From the NCBI GenBank assembly GCA_018992685.1, contig JACVGT010000019.1, positions 62,001-126,000 on the forward strand: DNA of 64,000 nt. Direction: 5' to 3'. How positions within the stretch are numbered: position 1 is the stretch's first letter; every line of letters starts with the position of its first letter. Shown piece by piece: positions 18,239 to 25,081 of the stretch. Position numbers and translations under genes: made by a program. Origin of the DNA: Theionarchaea archaeon (GTDB lineage Archaea > Methanobacteriota_B > Thermococci > Methanofastidiosales > SZ-28-30). The notes beneath the pieces were generated by a model. It had not been told where the DNA came from and did no database searches. It saw only the letters and a list, made by a program, of their open reading frames with translations.

Positions 18239-19306
18239 ATGGTATGGCGCTACCTTGAAGTCAGAGAACGTGATGTGCCCAGATGCAATGCAATCCATGC
18301 TGTTCTGGCAAAGGGCATCAATCAGGGAATAACCCCCAATACTGTCTTTCTGGAGGAATGTCCAGACTATGTTCTATCTCTGGGAAGAAACCAATGTCCT
18401 GAGGAGGAAATACACATTGAAGCATGCAGAGCCCTGAATGTGAAGATTGAGCGCAGGGACACAGGAGGAGGAGCAGGGCTCATGGTCCCCGGTTCTACCT
18501 CATGGGGAGTCTGTGTTGATATTGCAGATCCTCTGGTCTCCCATGACATGAATGAAAACATGAGAAGGTTTTCTGAAGGAGTTGTGAGAGGTCTTCAGAT
18601 TTTAGGACTGAACGCCTACTTTTCCCCTGTCAATGATATTGACGTTGATGGAAAAAAAATAGGGGGAATCACTGCCCTGGTGAGAGGGAAGGCTCTCCTG
18701 ATTTATGGATCAGTGATTGCAGATTTTGACGCAGAGAAGTGGACACACGTCTCAAGGGCCCCGCCCATAAAGCTAGAGAAAAAGGGCGTTTCCTCAATAA
18801 GAAAGAGAATGACCACCCTCACGCAAGAACTGGGTGGAACGACCCCCCCTTCACAGGTTCGGGAAGCTCTTGTCAAGGGATATGAAGAAAGTCTTCATGT
18901 CACCCTGGAGAAGAAAGGGCTGTCTCCCGCTGAACTGGAGATTTGGGAAAAAGAAATCAAGCGGTTTTCTTCGCCAGATTTCGTCTTGAGACCCCGACAT
19001 CCATGTAGGCTGCGGCTGGGAAAATACGTACATCCTGCAGAAAAAGGGATTATCATTGTTTCTGTGTACCTGCTCGAGGGGAAGATAGCTGATCTCGGCA
19101 TATCGGGAGATTTCATGCAGATTTCTGATTTCGACTTTGAAGAACTGACAGGCCACCTCTTTGGCCTCCCCGCAGAAAAGGAGTGTATTTACACGGCAGT
19201 TACAAATTTCTTCCAAAAGAAGAACGCAACTCTCCTGGGAGTCACCCCGGAAGACTTTGCACAGGCAATCACTGGTGCTGTATCATCGTTTCAAGAAGAT
19301 GAGTGA
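18239..19306 (+). CDS. Lipoate-protein ligase family protein with fused C-terminal domain
   Basis: The protein of about 355 residues belongs to the LplA/LipB/BirA fold. It has LSLGRNQCPEEE near residue 50, the lipoyl-AMP region RRDTGGGAGLMVPGSTSWG (usual form RRxSGGGAVxHDxGN), and the ligase lysine region NDIDVDGKKIGGI. The C-terminal about 95 residues (LRLGKYVHPAEKGIIIVSVY ... ADLGISGDF) form the accessory LplA domain that many archaea encode as a separate protein. It should attach lipoate to a carrier protein, and the GcvH-like gene 400 bases downstream is the obvious substrate. The altered glycine loop is odd and may change the acyl donor. Its 3' end overlaps the convergent peptidase gene by 38 bases. 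Confidence 0.85.
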   Translation: MVWRYLEVRERDVPRCNAIHAVLAKGINQGITPNTVFLEECPDYVLSLGRNQCPEEEIHIEACRALNVKIERRDTGGGAGLMVPGSTSWGVCVDIADPLVSHDMNENMRRFSEGVVRGLQILGLNAYFSPVNDIDVDGKKIGGITALVRGKALLIYGSVIADFDAEKWTHVSRAPPIKLEKKGVSSIRKRMTTLTQELGGTTPPSQVREALVKGYEESLHVTLEKKGLSPAELEIWEKEIKRFSSPDFVLRPRHPCRLRLGKYVHPAEKGIIIVSVYLLEGKIADLGISGDFMQISDFDFEELTGHLFGLPAEKECIYTAVTNFFQKKNATLLGVTPEDFAQAITGAVSSFQEDE

Positions 19307-19727
19307 TCAGACGTGCAGCCTCAGGAATCGCCTTCTGGACGGGTTCTGTCGGTGACTCAGAAAAGGTCTCTGTGTCCTGAACCTCAATTCCCACCACGAC
19401 GATGCGAGAAGGCATTTCCCCAGGAAAGAGGGTCTTCCCCAGGTTGATGGCTTCAGAGAACGACACATCATGGCTGGAAGACGTGTGAAGCGCCCCTGAG
19501 ATCTGTGATTCATTCAGAACAGAAATAGTCCCTGGAGGGTTACCAAGCTTTACTGCATCCACTACGATCACCACGTCATATCCCAGAATGTGGTCCAGCA
19601 AGGAAAATCCACCAACAGACGCCTCCACCACATTTGCCGGGACATCCTCCAGTTCTCTCACGGTAAGAATCCCCACGGCATCATCACTCAAAATGGGATT
19701 TCCAATGCCCATAACAAGTATTTTCAT
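19269..19727 (-). CDS. Hydrogenase maturation endopeptidase (HycI/HybD family)
   Basis: The 152-residue protein has the family motifs MGIGNPILSDDAVGI (with the nickel-binding acidic residue), VVIVVDAVKLGNPPGTI and SSHDVSFSEAI (His ligand region), followed by VVVGIEVQDTETFSE. These peptidases remove the C-terminal extension of [NiFe] hydrogenase large subunits after nickel insertion. The large subunit in this window (43.1-44.1 kb) ends directly at its last ligand motif and would not need it, so the target is probably another hydrogenase elsewhere. It overlaps the GcvH-like gene by four bases (ATGA), so they are co-translated. Confidence 0.9.
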   Translation of the reverse strand: MKILVMGIGNPILSDDAVGILTVRELEDVPANVVEASVGGFSLLDHILGYDVVIVVDAVKLGNPPGTISVLNESQISGALHTSSSHDVSFSEAINLGKTLFPGEMPSRIVVVGIEVQDTETFSESPTEPVQKAIPEAARLITHLLETMIQHQ

Positions 19728-20152
19728 TTTTTGTCCTTTTGCACAGCTTTGATTTCTGCGTCCAGCCAGTGATGTATCTCATCTCGCTCTGACATCAGGT
19801 GAGCCAGGTCATCCATAGAATCTGGTTTCACCAGAATGAGCCATCCATCACCGTACGGATCATCATGTACGGGGGAGGGAGCATCCAGGAGAGGGGCATT
19901 CGTGTCCACCACCTCTCCAGATACCGGCATGACCATTTCTCCAACCCATTTCCCCGATTCCACAGTGCCAAAGATGTCATCTCTTTCAAAGTGTGTCCCC
20001 TTTGGAGGAAGATCTACATATTCGATCTTTCCAGCCAGTTTCACTGCAAAATCGATGACACCTATCCTGAGAACATCTCCTTCACGACGTACCCATGCAT
20101 ACTCTCTGGAATAGAACAGGTCGTCAGGCATGTCGTAGTCTCCAACCTTCAT
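19724..20152 (-). CDS. GcvH-like lipoyl carrier protein
   Basis: The 142-residue protein matches glycine-cleavage H proteins: FYSREYAWVRREGDVLRIGV near the start, a lipoylation site ESGKWVGEMVMPVSGEV with the modifiable lysine in ESGK, and LLDAPSPVHDDPYGDGWLILVK. The C-terminal tail is longer and charged. The ATG at 20152 is chosen because a TATA-like box lies 20-28 bases upstream. No glycine cleavage P or T genes are seen, so it may carry lipoate in a sulfur or folate-linked reaction. It shares an operon with a hydrogenase-type peptidase and faces a lipoate ligase. Confidence 0.88.
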   Translation of the reverse strand: MKVGDYDMPDDLFYSREYAWVRREGDVLRIGVIDFAVKLAGKIEYVDLPPKGTHFERDDIFGTVESGKWVGEMVMPVSGEVVDTNAPLLDAPSPVHDDPYGDGWLILVKPDSMDDLAHLMSERDEIHHWLDAEIKAVQKDKK

Positions 20153-20170
20153 GAAAGAAGGTACGAGACA

Positions 20171-20180
20171 GTCTATAAAA
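20171..20180 (-). promoter_or_regulatory. TATA-like box for the GcvH-like gene
   Basis: The minus strand reads TTTTATAGAC, 20-28 bases before the ATG at 20152. Confidence 0.55.
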
Positions 20181-20183
20181 AGA

Positions 20184-20850
20184 TGCTGGTACTGGGAAAG
20201 AAGGTATCTCCCGCCAGTGTGCCTGTTGGACACTCCACAAGGGCTCAGCCATCCACATGGGATAGCATGGCGCGTGAGAACCCGGGGACGTCTTCCTGGC
20301 CCCGTCCCTCTCCGGACAGCAAGCACCATTACACAGGTACCCATCAGCTACTCTCTGATCCCTTCCTGCCTCATCTTTTGTGCATGGGAAGCTGTATTTG
20401 TTGTATCATTGCGAAAGAAACCACACGGAAAGAGGAAAATCAACTTCTCGGTATTTTCAGCGGGCTCTCAGCTAAAAAGAATATCTCAAAAACACAGAAC
20501 ATAAGAAAGATCGAATTACGCATTTAAGAAACCCAAAGATTTATAAAGTAAATGATACCCATTGTAGATGATTGGGAGGGTAAATCCCCCAGAGGCTCAA
20601 CAAACTATTGCCCCCATATTCTCCTTCTTAAACACGAGGCCTCTCAAGTGGAGAGCCCATATCCCAATCAATATTGTGAGTCCATGGTCTTACTTTTTCA
20701 CCTCTCTCGCATCAGAAGGGTTCGCAGTCCCACTATATGGATTCTCCAAGCACCAGAAAGAGGCATGACAGGATCTTTGCGGGGATTCTCCTCTTGAAGT
20801 GCATCAGGTCGCATCGCATGAATTCCAGCATCAGAAGGTGAGAACCGTAA
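20184..20850. other. Long intergenic region between divergent genes
   Basis: About 670 bases have no frame with recognisable protein features and no tRNA-like fold that I could build. A TATA-like ATTTATAAAG at 20539-20548 could drive an unannotated short or non-coding RNA running toward the KaiC gene; this is speculative. Confidence 0.4.
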
Positions 20851-20860
20851 TCTATAAATA
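20851..20860 (+). promoter_or_regulatory. TATA-like box for the KaiC-like gene
   Basis: TCTATAAATA lies 23-32 bases before the ATG at 20883, which fixes that start rather than one 84 bases upstream. Confidence 0.6.
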
Positions 20861-20882
20861 TTGTCATTTGGAAAGAGAGAAC

Positions 20883-21587
20883 ATGAAAAAGGTGAAAACA
20901 GGTGTTGCTGGATTGGACAAGATGCTAAACGGCGGTCTCATTGCAGAACGACCCTATCTTGTTTCAGGTGTCCCGGGTGCAGGAAAATCTATATTCGGGA
21001 TGCAATTTCTCATGCAGGCTGTCCAGGAAGGCAAGAGTGGTATCTACATTACCATGGAAGAAAGGAAAAGGGGATTGAAGCAGAACTTCGAGGTCTTTGG
21101 CTGGGATATTGACAAAGTCCGCGTGGTGGAAGCTACGCCTGAGCTGGGCAACAACATGTGGGAAATCCGGGCTGAAGCATCCTTCATTAACATGACTCTT
21201 AACATGAACAATCTTACTGACACCATTCGACAGCATCTGGTTTCAGGCGTTGATCGGATTGTACTGGATTCAATCACCACGCTCAAGATGCTGTATCCGT
21301 CCCAGGTAGATGCCAGAAGGGAAATTCTCTCCATGATTCACTTTCTGACCGATACAGGCTGCACATCCTTGCTGCTGGCAGAGAAGTGGGATGATGGAAG
21401 ATCAATGGAAAGCTTCCTGGCAGAGGGATCAATTGAACTACGGATCATTGAAGAAAAAGGAATAAAGAAAAGGGCTATTGAAATAAAGAAAATGCGAGGG
21501 ACTGACTTCGACGAGCAGTGGAGGCCCATGAAGATCACCAGACAGGGAATCATTGTCTACGCAGATGAAGCGCTGTTCAAGCCGTGA
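20883..21587 (+). CDS. Single-domain KaiC-type RecA-fold ATPase
   Basis: The 234-residue protein has a KaiC domain: TGVAGLDKMLNGGL at the start, Walker A GVPGAGKS, the glutamate region YITMEERKRGL, and Walker B VDRIVLDSITTLKML. The C-terminal strand region RAIEIKKMRGTDFDEQWRPM is also typical. Archaea carry many such proteins. Most have unknown roles in signalling, motility or gene regulation, and they are not recombinases. The next gene begins five bases after its stop and is probably a functional partner. Confidence 0.9.
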   Translation: MKKVKTGVAGLDKMLNGGLIAERPYLVSGVPGAGKSIFGMQFLMQAVQEGKSGIYITMEERKRGLKQNFEVFGWDIDKVRVVEATPELGNNMWEIRAEASFINMTLNMNNLTDTIRQHLVSGVDRIVLDSITTLKMLYPSQVDARREILSMIHFLTDTGCTSLLLAEKWDDGRSMESFLAEGSIELRIIEEKGIKKRAIEIKKMRGTDFDEQWRPMKITRQGIIVYADEALFKP

Positions 21588-21591
21588 TACC

Positions 21592-22023
21592 ATGTTTGAA
21601 GTGGCCATTTCTTTGAACAGCAAAGAGGCCAGTTCACGACTTTTGGCGTTGCTAGAAGAACAGAAATTCGATTATCAGATCATCAGAGGAATCCGTGACC
21701 CAGAAGGATACAGGGAGCTGGAAGTGAGAGTGCTCTATCCCTCGATTTTCTGGGTTACCATTACACCCTCGAAAGACAAGAAATTCAAGGTTGCATCATT
21801 ATTCAGTGTACATGGGTTAGAAAGCAAATTCGAGCAACAGGGAGAAACGTACGAGCTGGGACCTCAACTGGCCCGTCAGCACATGGAAAGTCTGCTCTTC
21901 AAGTTCATTTACGCAGGGGAAAGACCTTGGAGTTTTGAGAAGGGCTCCTTCTTCTCTCGGGTGGAGCCAGAAAAAGTAGCCGCCAAGCAGAAATGGGAAA
22001 AATTTTTGGGAGAGGAACTGTAG
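21592..22023 (+). CDS. Uncharacterised soluble protein paired with the KaiC-like ATPase
   Basis: The 143-residue protein starts MFEVAISLNSKEASSRLLAL at an ATG five bases after the KaiC stop. It shows mixed alpha/beta content (FDYQIIRGIRDPEGYRELEV, YPSIFWVTITPSKD) and ends with a charged helix (KVAAKQKWEKFLGEEL). I know no family for it. The tight spacing implies co-translation with the ATPase. It stops with TAG. Confidence 0.65.
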   Translation: MFEVAISLNSKEASSRLLALLEEQKFDYQIIRGIRDPEGYRELEVRVLYPSIFWVTITPSKDKKFKVASLFSVHGLESKFEQQGETYELGPQLARQHMESLLFKFIYAGERPWSFEKGSFFSRVEPEKVAAKQKWEKFLGEEL

Positions 22024-22031
22024 AACCAGAA

Positions 22032-22229
22032 CTATCCTCCCTGAGTAAAAGCCATGAGCAAGAACCAGCCGATGATTACTGCAAAAGACCCGTAGAACAG
22101 CAATTGAGTCCTTCGAGCTTTCTTTCTCCTCTCTTCGTAGATACTTTCACATCGATCCGAGCAGAACTTTTCATCTGTCGGAATTGCTTTTTCGCAAATA
22201 ATGCAGTGTCTGTGTTGCTGAATTGCCAT
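22032..22229 (-). CDS. DUF2116-like zinc-ribbon membrane protein
   Basis: The 65-residue protein carries a zinc ribbon (HCIICEKAIPTDEKFCSDRCE), a basic stretch (ERRKKARRTQ) and one membrane helix (LLFYGSFAVIIGWFLLMAF). This is the plan of DUF2116 proteins, which are widespread in euryarchaea and of unknown function. A TATA-like box lies about 30 bases upstream of the ATG. The gene is convergent with the KaiC pair. Confidence 0.8.
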   Translation of the reverse strand: MAIQQHRHCIICEKAIPTDEKFCSDRCESIYEERRKKARRTQLLFYGSFAVIIGWFLLMAFTQGG

Positions 22230-22258
22230 GTCATCACCTACACCGGTTTCAAGAGCAC

Positions 22259-22269
22259 ACTTATAAGGG
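22259..22269 (-). promoter_or_regulatory. TATA-like box for the DUF2116 gene
   Basis: The minus strand reads ACCCTTATAAG, about 30-40 bases before the ATG at 22229. Confidence 0.5.
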
Positions 22270-22341
22270 TTTGCATGATCATTATCATCTTCAAAATGCA
22301 GAAAACCTCACCAGAAGCTGCAGGATTTGTCACAACCATCG

Positions 22342-22716
22342 TCACGTCTCGAGGTATCCCTCATCATCAACCTCTCCGAACAGGCTTTGCATCATTTCCT
22401 CCATGAATTCTCTTCCCTTGTTGAACAATTCCCTGCCCCTGTCAGTAATAGCGTAGTATTTCCGATTGGGTCTTCCTTCTTTGCTTTCCACCCATTCCGT
22501 AGTTACATACCCTTCCTTTTTCAGGTTGTAAAAGACCACATAGCTGGTAACAGTGGCAGCCTCCCACTCAAACCGGTTCCTTATCTGTTTTTTTATCTCA
22601 TATGCATACATCGGTCGCTCCATCAGCAGGCGTAGCACGTACAGCCACATGACTTCTTTGGTCATCTTGGTTTTCAGTCGCTCCAGTGGCACTATATCAC
22701 CATCATTTCTAATCAT
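22342..22716 (-). CDS. PadR-family transcription regulator
   Basis: The product of up to 124 residues is a winged helix of the PadR type: LYVLRLLMERPMYAYEIKKQ, a wing region ESKEGRPNRKYYAITDRGREL and a short C-terminal helix. PadR proteins are usually repressors of nearby or effector-linked genes. It is divergent from the inositol-phosphate synthase gene and may control it. The start is uncertain. A TATA-like TTTTAAAGG at 22724-22733 is too close to the first ATG, so GTG at 22692 or ATG at 22665 may be the true start. Confidence 0.85.
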   Translation of the reverse strand: MIRNDGDIVPLERLKTKMTKEVMWLYVLRLLMERPMYAYEIKKQIRNRFEWEAATVTSYVVFYNLKKEGYVTTEWVESKEGRPNRKYYAITDRGRELFNKGREFMEEMMQSLFGEVDDEGYLET

Positions 22717-22762
22717 TGATTCCTTTAAAACATTTTTGCCGGTGCACTATTTTCTAACCATA

Positions 22763-22774
22763 AAATATATAAAG
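22763..22774 (+). promoter_or_regulatory. TATA-like box for ino1
   Basis: AAATATATAAAG lies 21-32 bases before the ATG at 22795, giving a leaderless mRNA. Confidence 0.65.
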
Positions 22775-22794
22775 CATATGTCAGTACTAGTTCC

Positions 22795-23886
22795 ATGGCG
22801 AAAATCAAGATCGCAATAGCAGGAGTAGGGAATTGTGCCTCCTCTCTCATACAAGGACTGGAATACTACAAGAATGCAGAACCTGAACAAGTGATCGGAT
22901 TAATGCATCATGATGTGAATGGGTATGAACTCTCAGATGTTGAAGTAGTTTGTGCTTTTGATATCGATGAACGGAAAGTGGGGAAGGACGTGTCCCAGGC
23001 CATTTTTGCTCCCCCCAACTGCACGGTAGTGTTTTCGGAGGTTCCCTATCGTGGAATAGAGGTTAAGATGGGCCCCGTTCTGGATGGAGTTGCCCCTCAC
23101 ATGGCACAATACGATGAAGACAAGACCTTCAAACCAAAGAATTCCGAGCCCTGCGATGTAGTGGAAGAGCTCAAGAAGAGCAAGGCTGATATGCTGATCA
23201 ACTATGTTCCTGTGGGATCCGAGCAGGCTGCCCAATTCTATGCTCAGGCCTGTCTGGACGCAGGATGTGGATTCGTTAACTGTATGCCCGTGTTCATTGC
23301 ATCTAATCTAGCATGGGGAAAGAAATTTGAGAAAGCAGGAATACCAGTTGTGGGAGATGACATCAAATCCCAGCTGGGAGCTACTATTGTTCACAGAGTC
23401 CTTACCAAATTATTCAACGATAGAGGGATTAAACTGGATCGGACGTACCAGCTCAATACTGGAGGAAATACAGATTTCTTGAACATGCTAGCCATGGATC
23501 GATTGAAGTCCAAGAAGATCTCCAAGACTGAGGCAGTGCAGTCCCAGCTCGATACACCACTCAACCCAGACAACATCCATATTGGACCTTCCGATTATGT
23601 GCCCTGGCAGAAAGACAATAAGATCTGTTTTCTGCACATGGGGGGACGGATGTTTGGAAGTGTTCCTCTTGAATTGGAGCTCCGGTTGTCAGTAATTGAT
23701 TCTCCGAATTCGGGAGGATGTGCCATTGATGCCATCAGGTGCCTTAAATTAGCTCTTGACCGAGGAATTTCAGGCCCGCTGCTGTCCATCTCATCGTATA
23801 CAATGAAACATCCGCCTGTTCAGTACTCAGATTCGGAAGCCCGAATCTTCGTAGAAGAGTACATCAAAGGAACAAGAGAGCGCTAA
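22795..23886 (+). CDS. ino1: Myo-inositol-1-phosphate synthase
   Basis: The enzyme converts glucose 6-phosphate to L-myo-inositol 1-phosphate with an internally recycled NAD. Its 363 residues show the NAD-binding start IAIAGVGNCASSLIQGLEYY, the segments ADMLINYVPVGSEQAAQFYAQ and GIPVVGDDIKSQLGATIVHR, the catalytic region QLNTGGNTDFLNM, and DSPNSGGCAIDAIRCLKLA. In archaea the product feeds archaetidylinositol lipids or the solute di-myo-inositol phosphate. The gene is monocistronic and divergent from a PadR regulator. Confidence 0.96.
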   Translation: MAKIKIAIAGVGNCASSLIQGLEYYKNAEPEQVIGLMHHDVNGYELSDVEVVCAFDIDERKVGKDVSQAIFAPPNCTVVFSEVPYRGIEVKMGPVLDGVAPHMAQYDEDKTFKPKNSEPCDVVEELKKSKADMLINYVPVGSEQAAQFYAQACLDAGCGFVNCMPVFIASNLAWGKKFEKAGIPVVGDDIKSQLGATIVHRVLTKLFNDRGIKLDRTYQLNTGGNTDFLNMLAMDRLKSKKISKTEAVQSQLDTPLNPDNIHIGPSDYVPWQKDNKICFLHMGGRMFGSVPLELELRLSVIDSPNSGGCAIDAIRCLKLALDRGISGPLLSISSYTMKHPPVQYSDSEARIFVEEYIKGTRER

Positions 23887-24006
23887 CACTGCAACACGGA
23901 ATTGCGGGGATTCTCTTTTCTTCTTCTGCCCGCCTGCAATGGTACGCTGTAATTCCCTCTGCCGTCACAATCTCTTTGAGGGTCCTGTGTCACACTGCGG
24001 GAAATG

Positions 24007-24747
24007 CTACAGTTCCATGGGGGCCAGGTAGAAGGTCAGCCTGAGCCCTTCCACAGGAAAGCTTATTCGTAAGGGAAGGTTCTTGTTTCCCATGTTGATG
24101 CGCACTCTGTCTGAAATATAGGAAGAATGGAGAAAACTGATGAGGTAACCCAAATTAAATCTGGAACAACACTTCTCTTTAACTTCAAATTGCTTTATTG
24201 ATTCACTACTCCTCTCAATGCAGATTCTTGCTCTTTCTGTGTCCCCTTCGGCAGATATGACCAGTGCTTCAGGTGTAGCCTCAAACAAGACAGAATTAGC
24301 AACTATGGCAGCGTCACCAATCCCTTCCTTGAACACAGAAACATCCATCTCTATGGAAACGGGATAATCCACATCAATGGACGGCAAAACCTCCACCTGG
24401 GGTTCCAGCAGCAGGCACTGGAACTGACGTTCGATGGAACTCTTCAGGATAAAATCCATGGTTCCCCCATTCAATTCCATGAACATGCCATCCCCCATAT
24501 GAATTCTCCTGGATACTTTCCTAAGCGCATTCATGGAAAGGCCAATAGTCTGCTCGTCCGTAGAAGAATATTCATTGAAGAACGAGCTGTACAAATCTAA
24601 TTCCACCTTGCACACGAGTGAAGGATCACAGGCTTCCATGCTCAGTTGGTTCTCCCTCAAAAAGAAGATGGCCTCATCTACAAGGTCAGACATTGATTCT
24701 ATAATGTATTTCAAGTTCTTGGCGTCACTGAGGAAAGCCCTGAACAT
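24007..24747 (-). CDS. pcn: DNA polymerase sliding clamp (PCNA)
   Basis: The 246-residue protein has the two-domain clamp fold: FRAFLSDAKNLKYIIESMSDLVDEA, the QLSMEACDPSLVCKVELDL strand region, the interdomain connector near LEPQVEVLPSIDVDYP, and the C-terminal LTFYLAPMEL that binds client PIP-box proteins. It encircles DNA as a trimer and tethers polymerase, ligase and nucleases. The sequence is more diverged than most euryarchaeal PCNAs, but the length and motifs fit. A minus-strand TATA-like box lies at 24769-24780. It stops with TAG. Confidence 0.9.
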   Translation of the reverse strand: MFRAFLSDAKNLKYIIESMSDLVDEAIFFLRENQLSMEACDPSLVCKVELDLYSSFFNEYSSTDEQTIGLSMNALRKVSRRIHMGDGMFMELNGGTMDFILKSSIERQFQCLLLEPQVEVLPSIDVDYPVSIEMDVSVFKEGIGDAAIVANSVLFEATPEALVISAEGDTERARICIERSSESIKQFEVKEKCCSRFNLGYLISFLHSSYISDRVRINMGNKNLPLRISFPVEGLRLTFYLAPMEL

Positions 24748-24768
24748 AGTGATTTTCTTCTTTCTAGG

Positions 24769-24780
24769 CTATTAAAGCTT
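24769..24780 (-). promoter_or_regulatory. TATA-like box for pcn
   Basis: The minus strand reads AAGCTTTAATAG, 22-33 bases before the ATG at 24747. Confidence 0.5.
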
Positions 24781-25054
24781 TCGCTCAATCGGGTGTGTTC
24801 AATGAGGAAGCGATTTTTCTGTTACATACAGATGGAACCAGGTATTCCTATTTTGGAGACTATCCCGAGATTAAATGATTTTTAGAAAAATATGAGTACT
24901 CTAGTTACTATGCAAAGGAAGAATATGCTGCTTCTGAAGAATGATCACAAAATGCAGAATATCTTGCTGGAAAAGAATTGACCAGGACAATGGAGAATTG
25001 GGAGGTACCTTCCTACAAAAACCAGCAAAATAGTAAGGCTGCAATAACCTTAAA
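24781..25054. other. AT-rich intergenic stretch
   Basis: No gene is supported here. It separates the pcn promoter from the terminator of the C25 peptidase gene. Confidence 0.45.
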
Positions 25055-25081
25055 TGGAAAGAAAAAGAAAAGAAAGAAGGA
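25055..25081 (-). terminator. Pyrimidine-rich terminator after the C25 peptidase gene
   Basis: Just after the stop, the minus strand is a long run of C and T with repeated TTTT and TTTCTT blocks. This is the oligo-T type of archaeal terminator. Confidence 0.55.

Noticed and set aside
19799-20527. Plus-strand frame of 242 codons
   Set aside because: It is opposite the GcvH-like gene and runs into non-coding sequence; its composition is not protein-like.
20700-20740. Possible tRNA T-arm (GGGTTCGCAGTCCC)
   Set aside because: The loop has eight bases in place of seven, and no acceptor, D or anticodon arm could be folded around it.
20883-21587. RadA/RadB recombinase
   Set aside because: The walker motifs and the C-terminal RGTDF-type strand are of the KaiC kind, and the DNA-binding features of RadA are missing.
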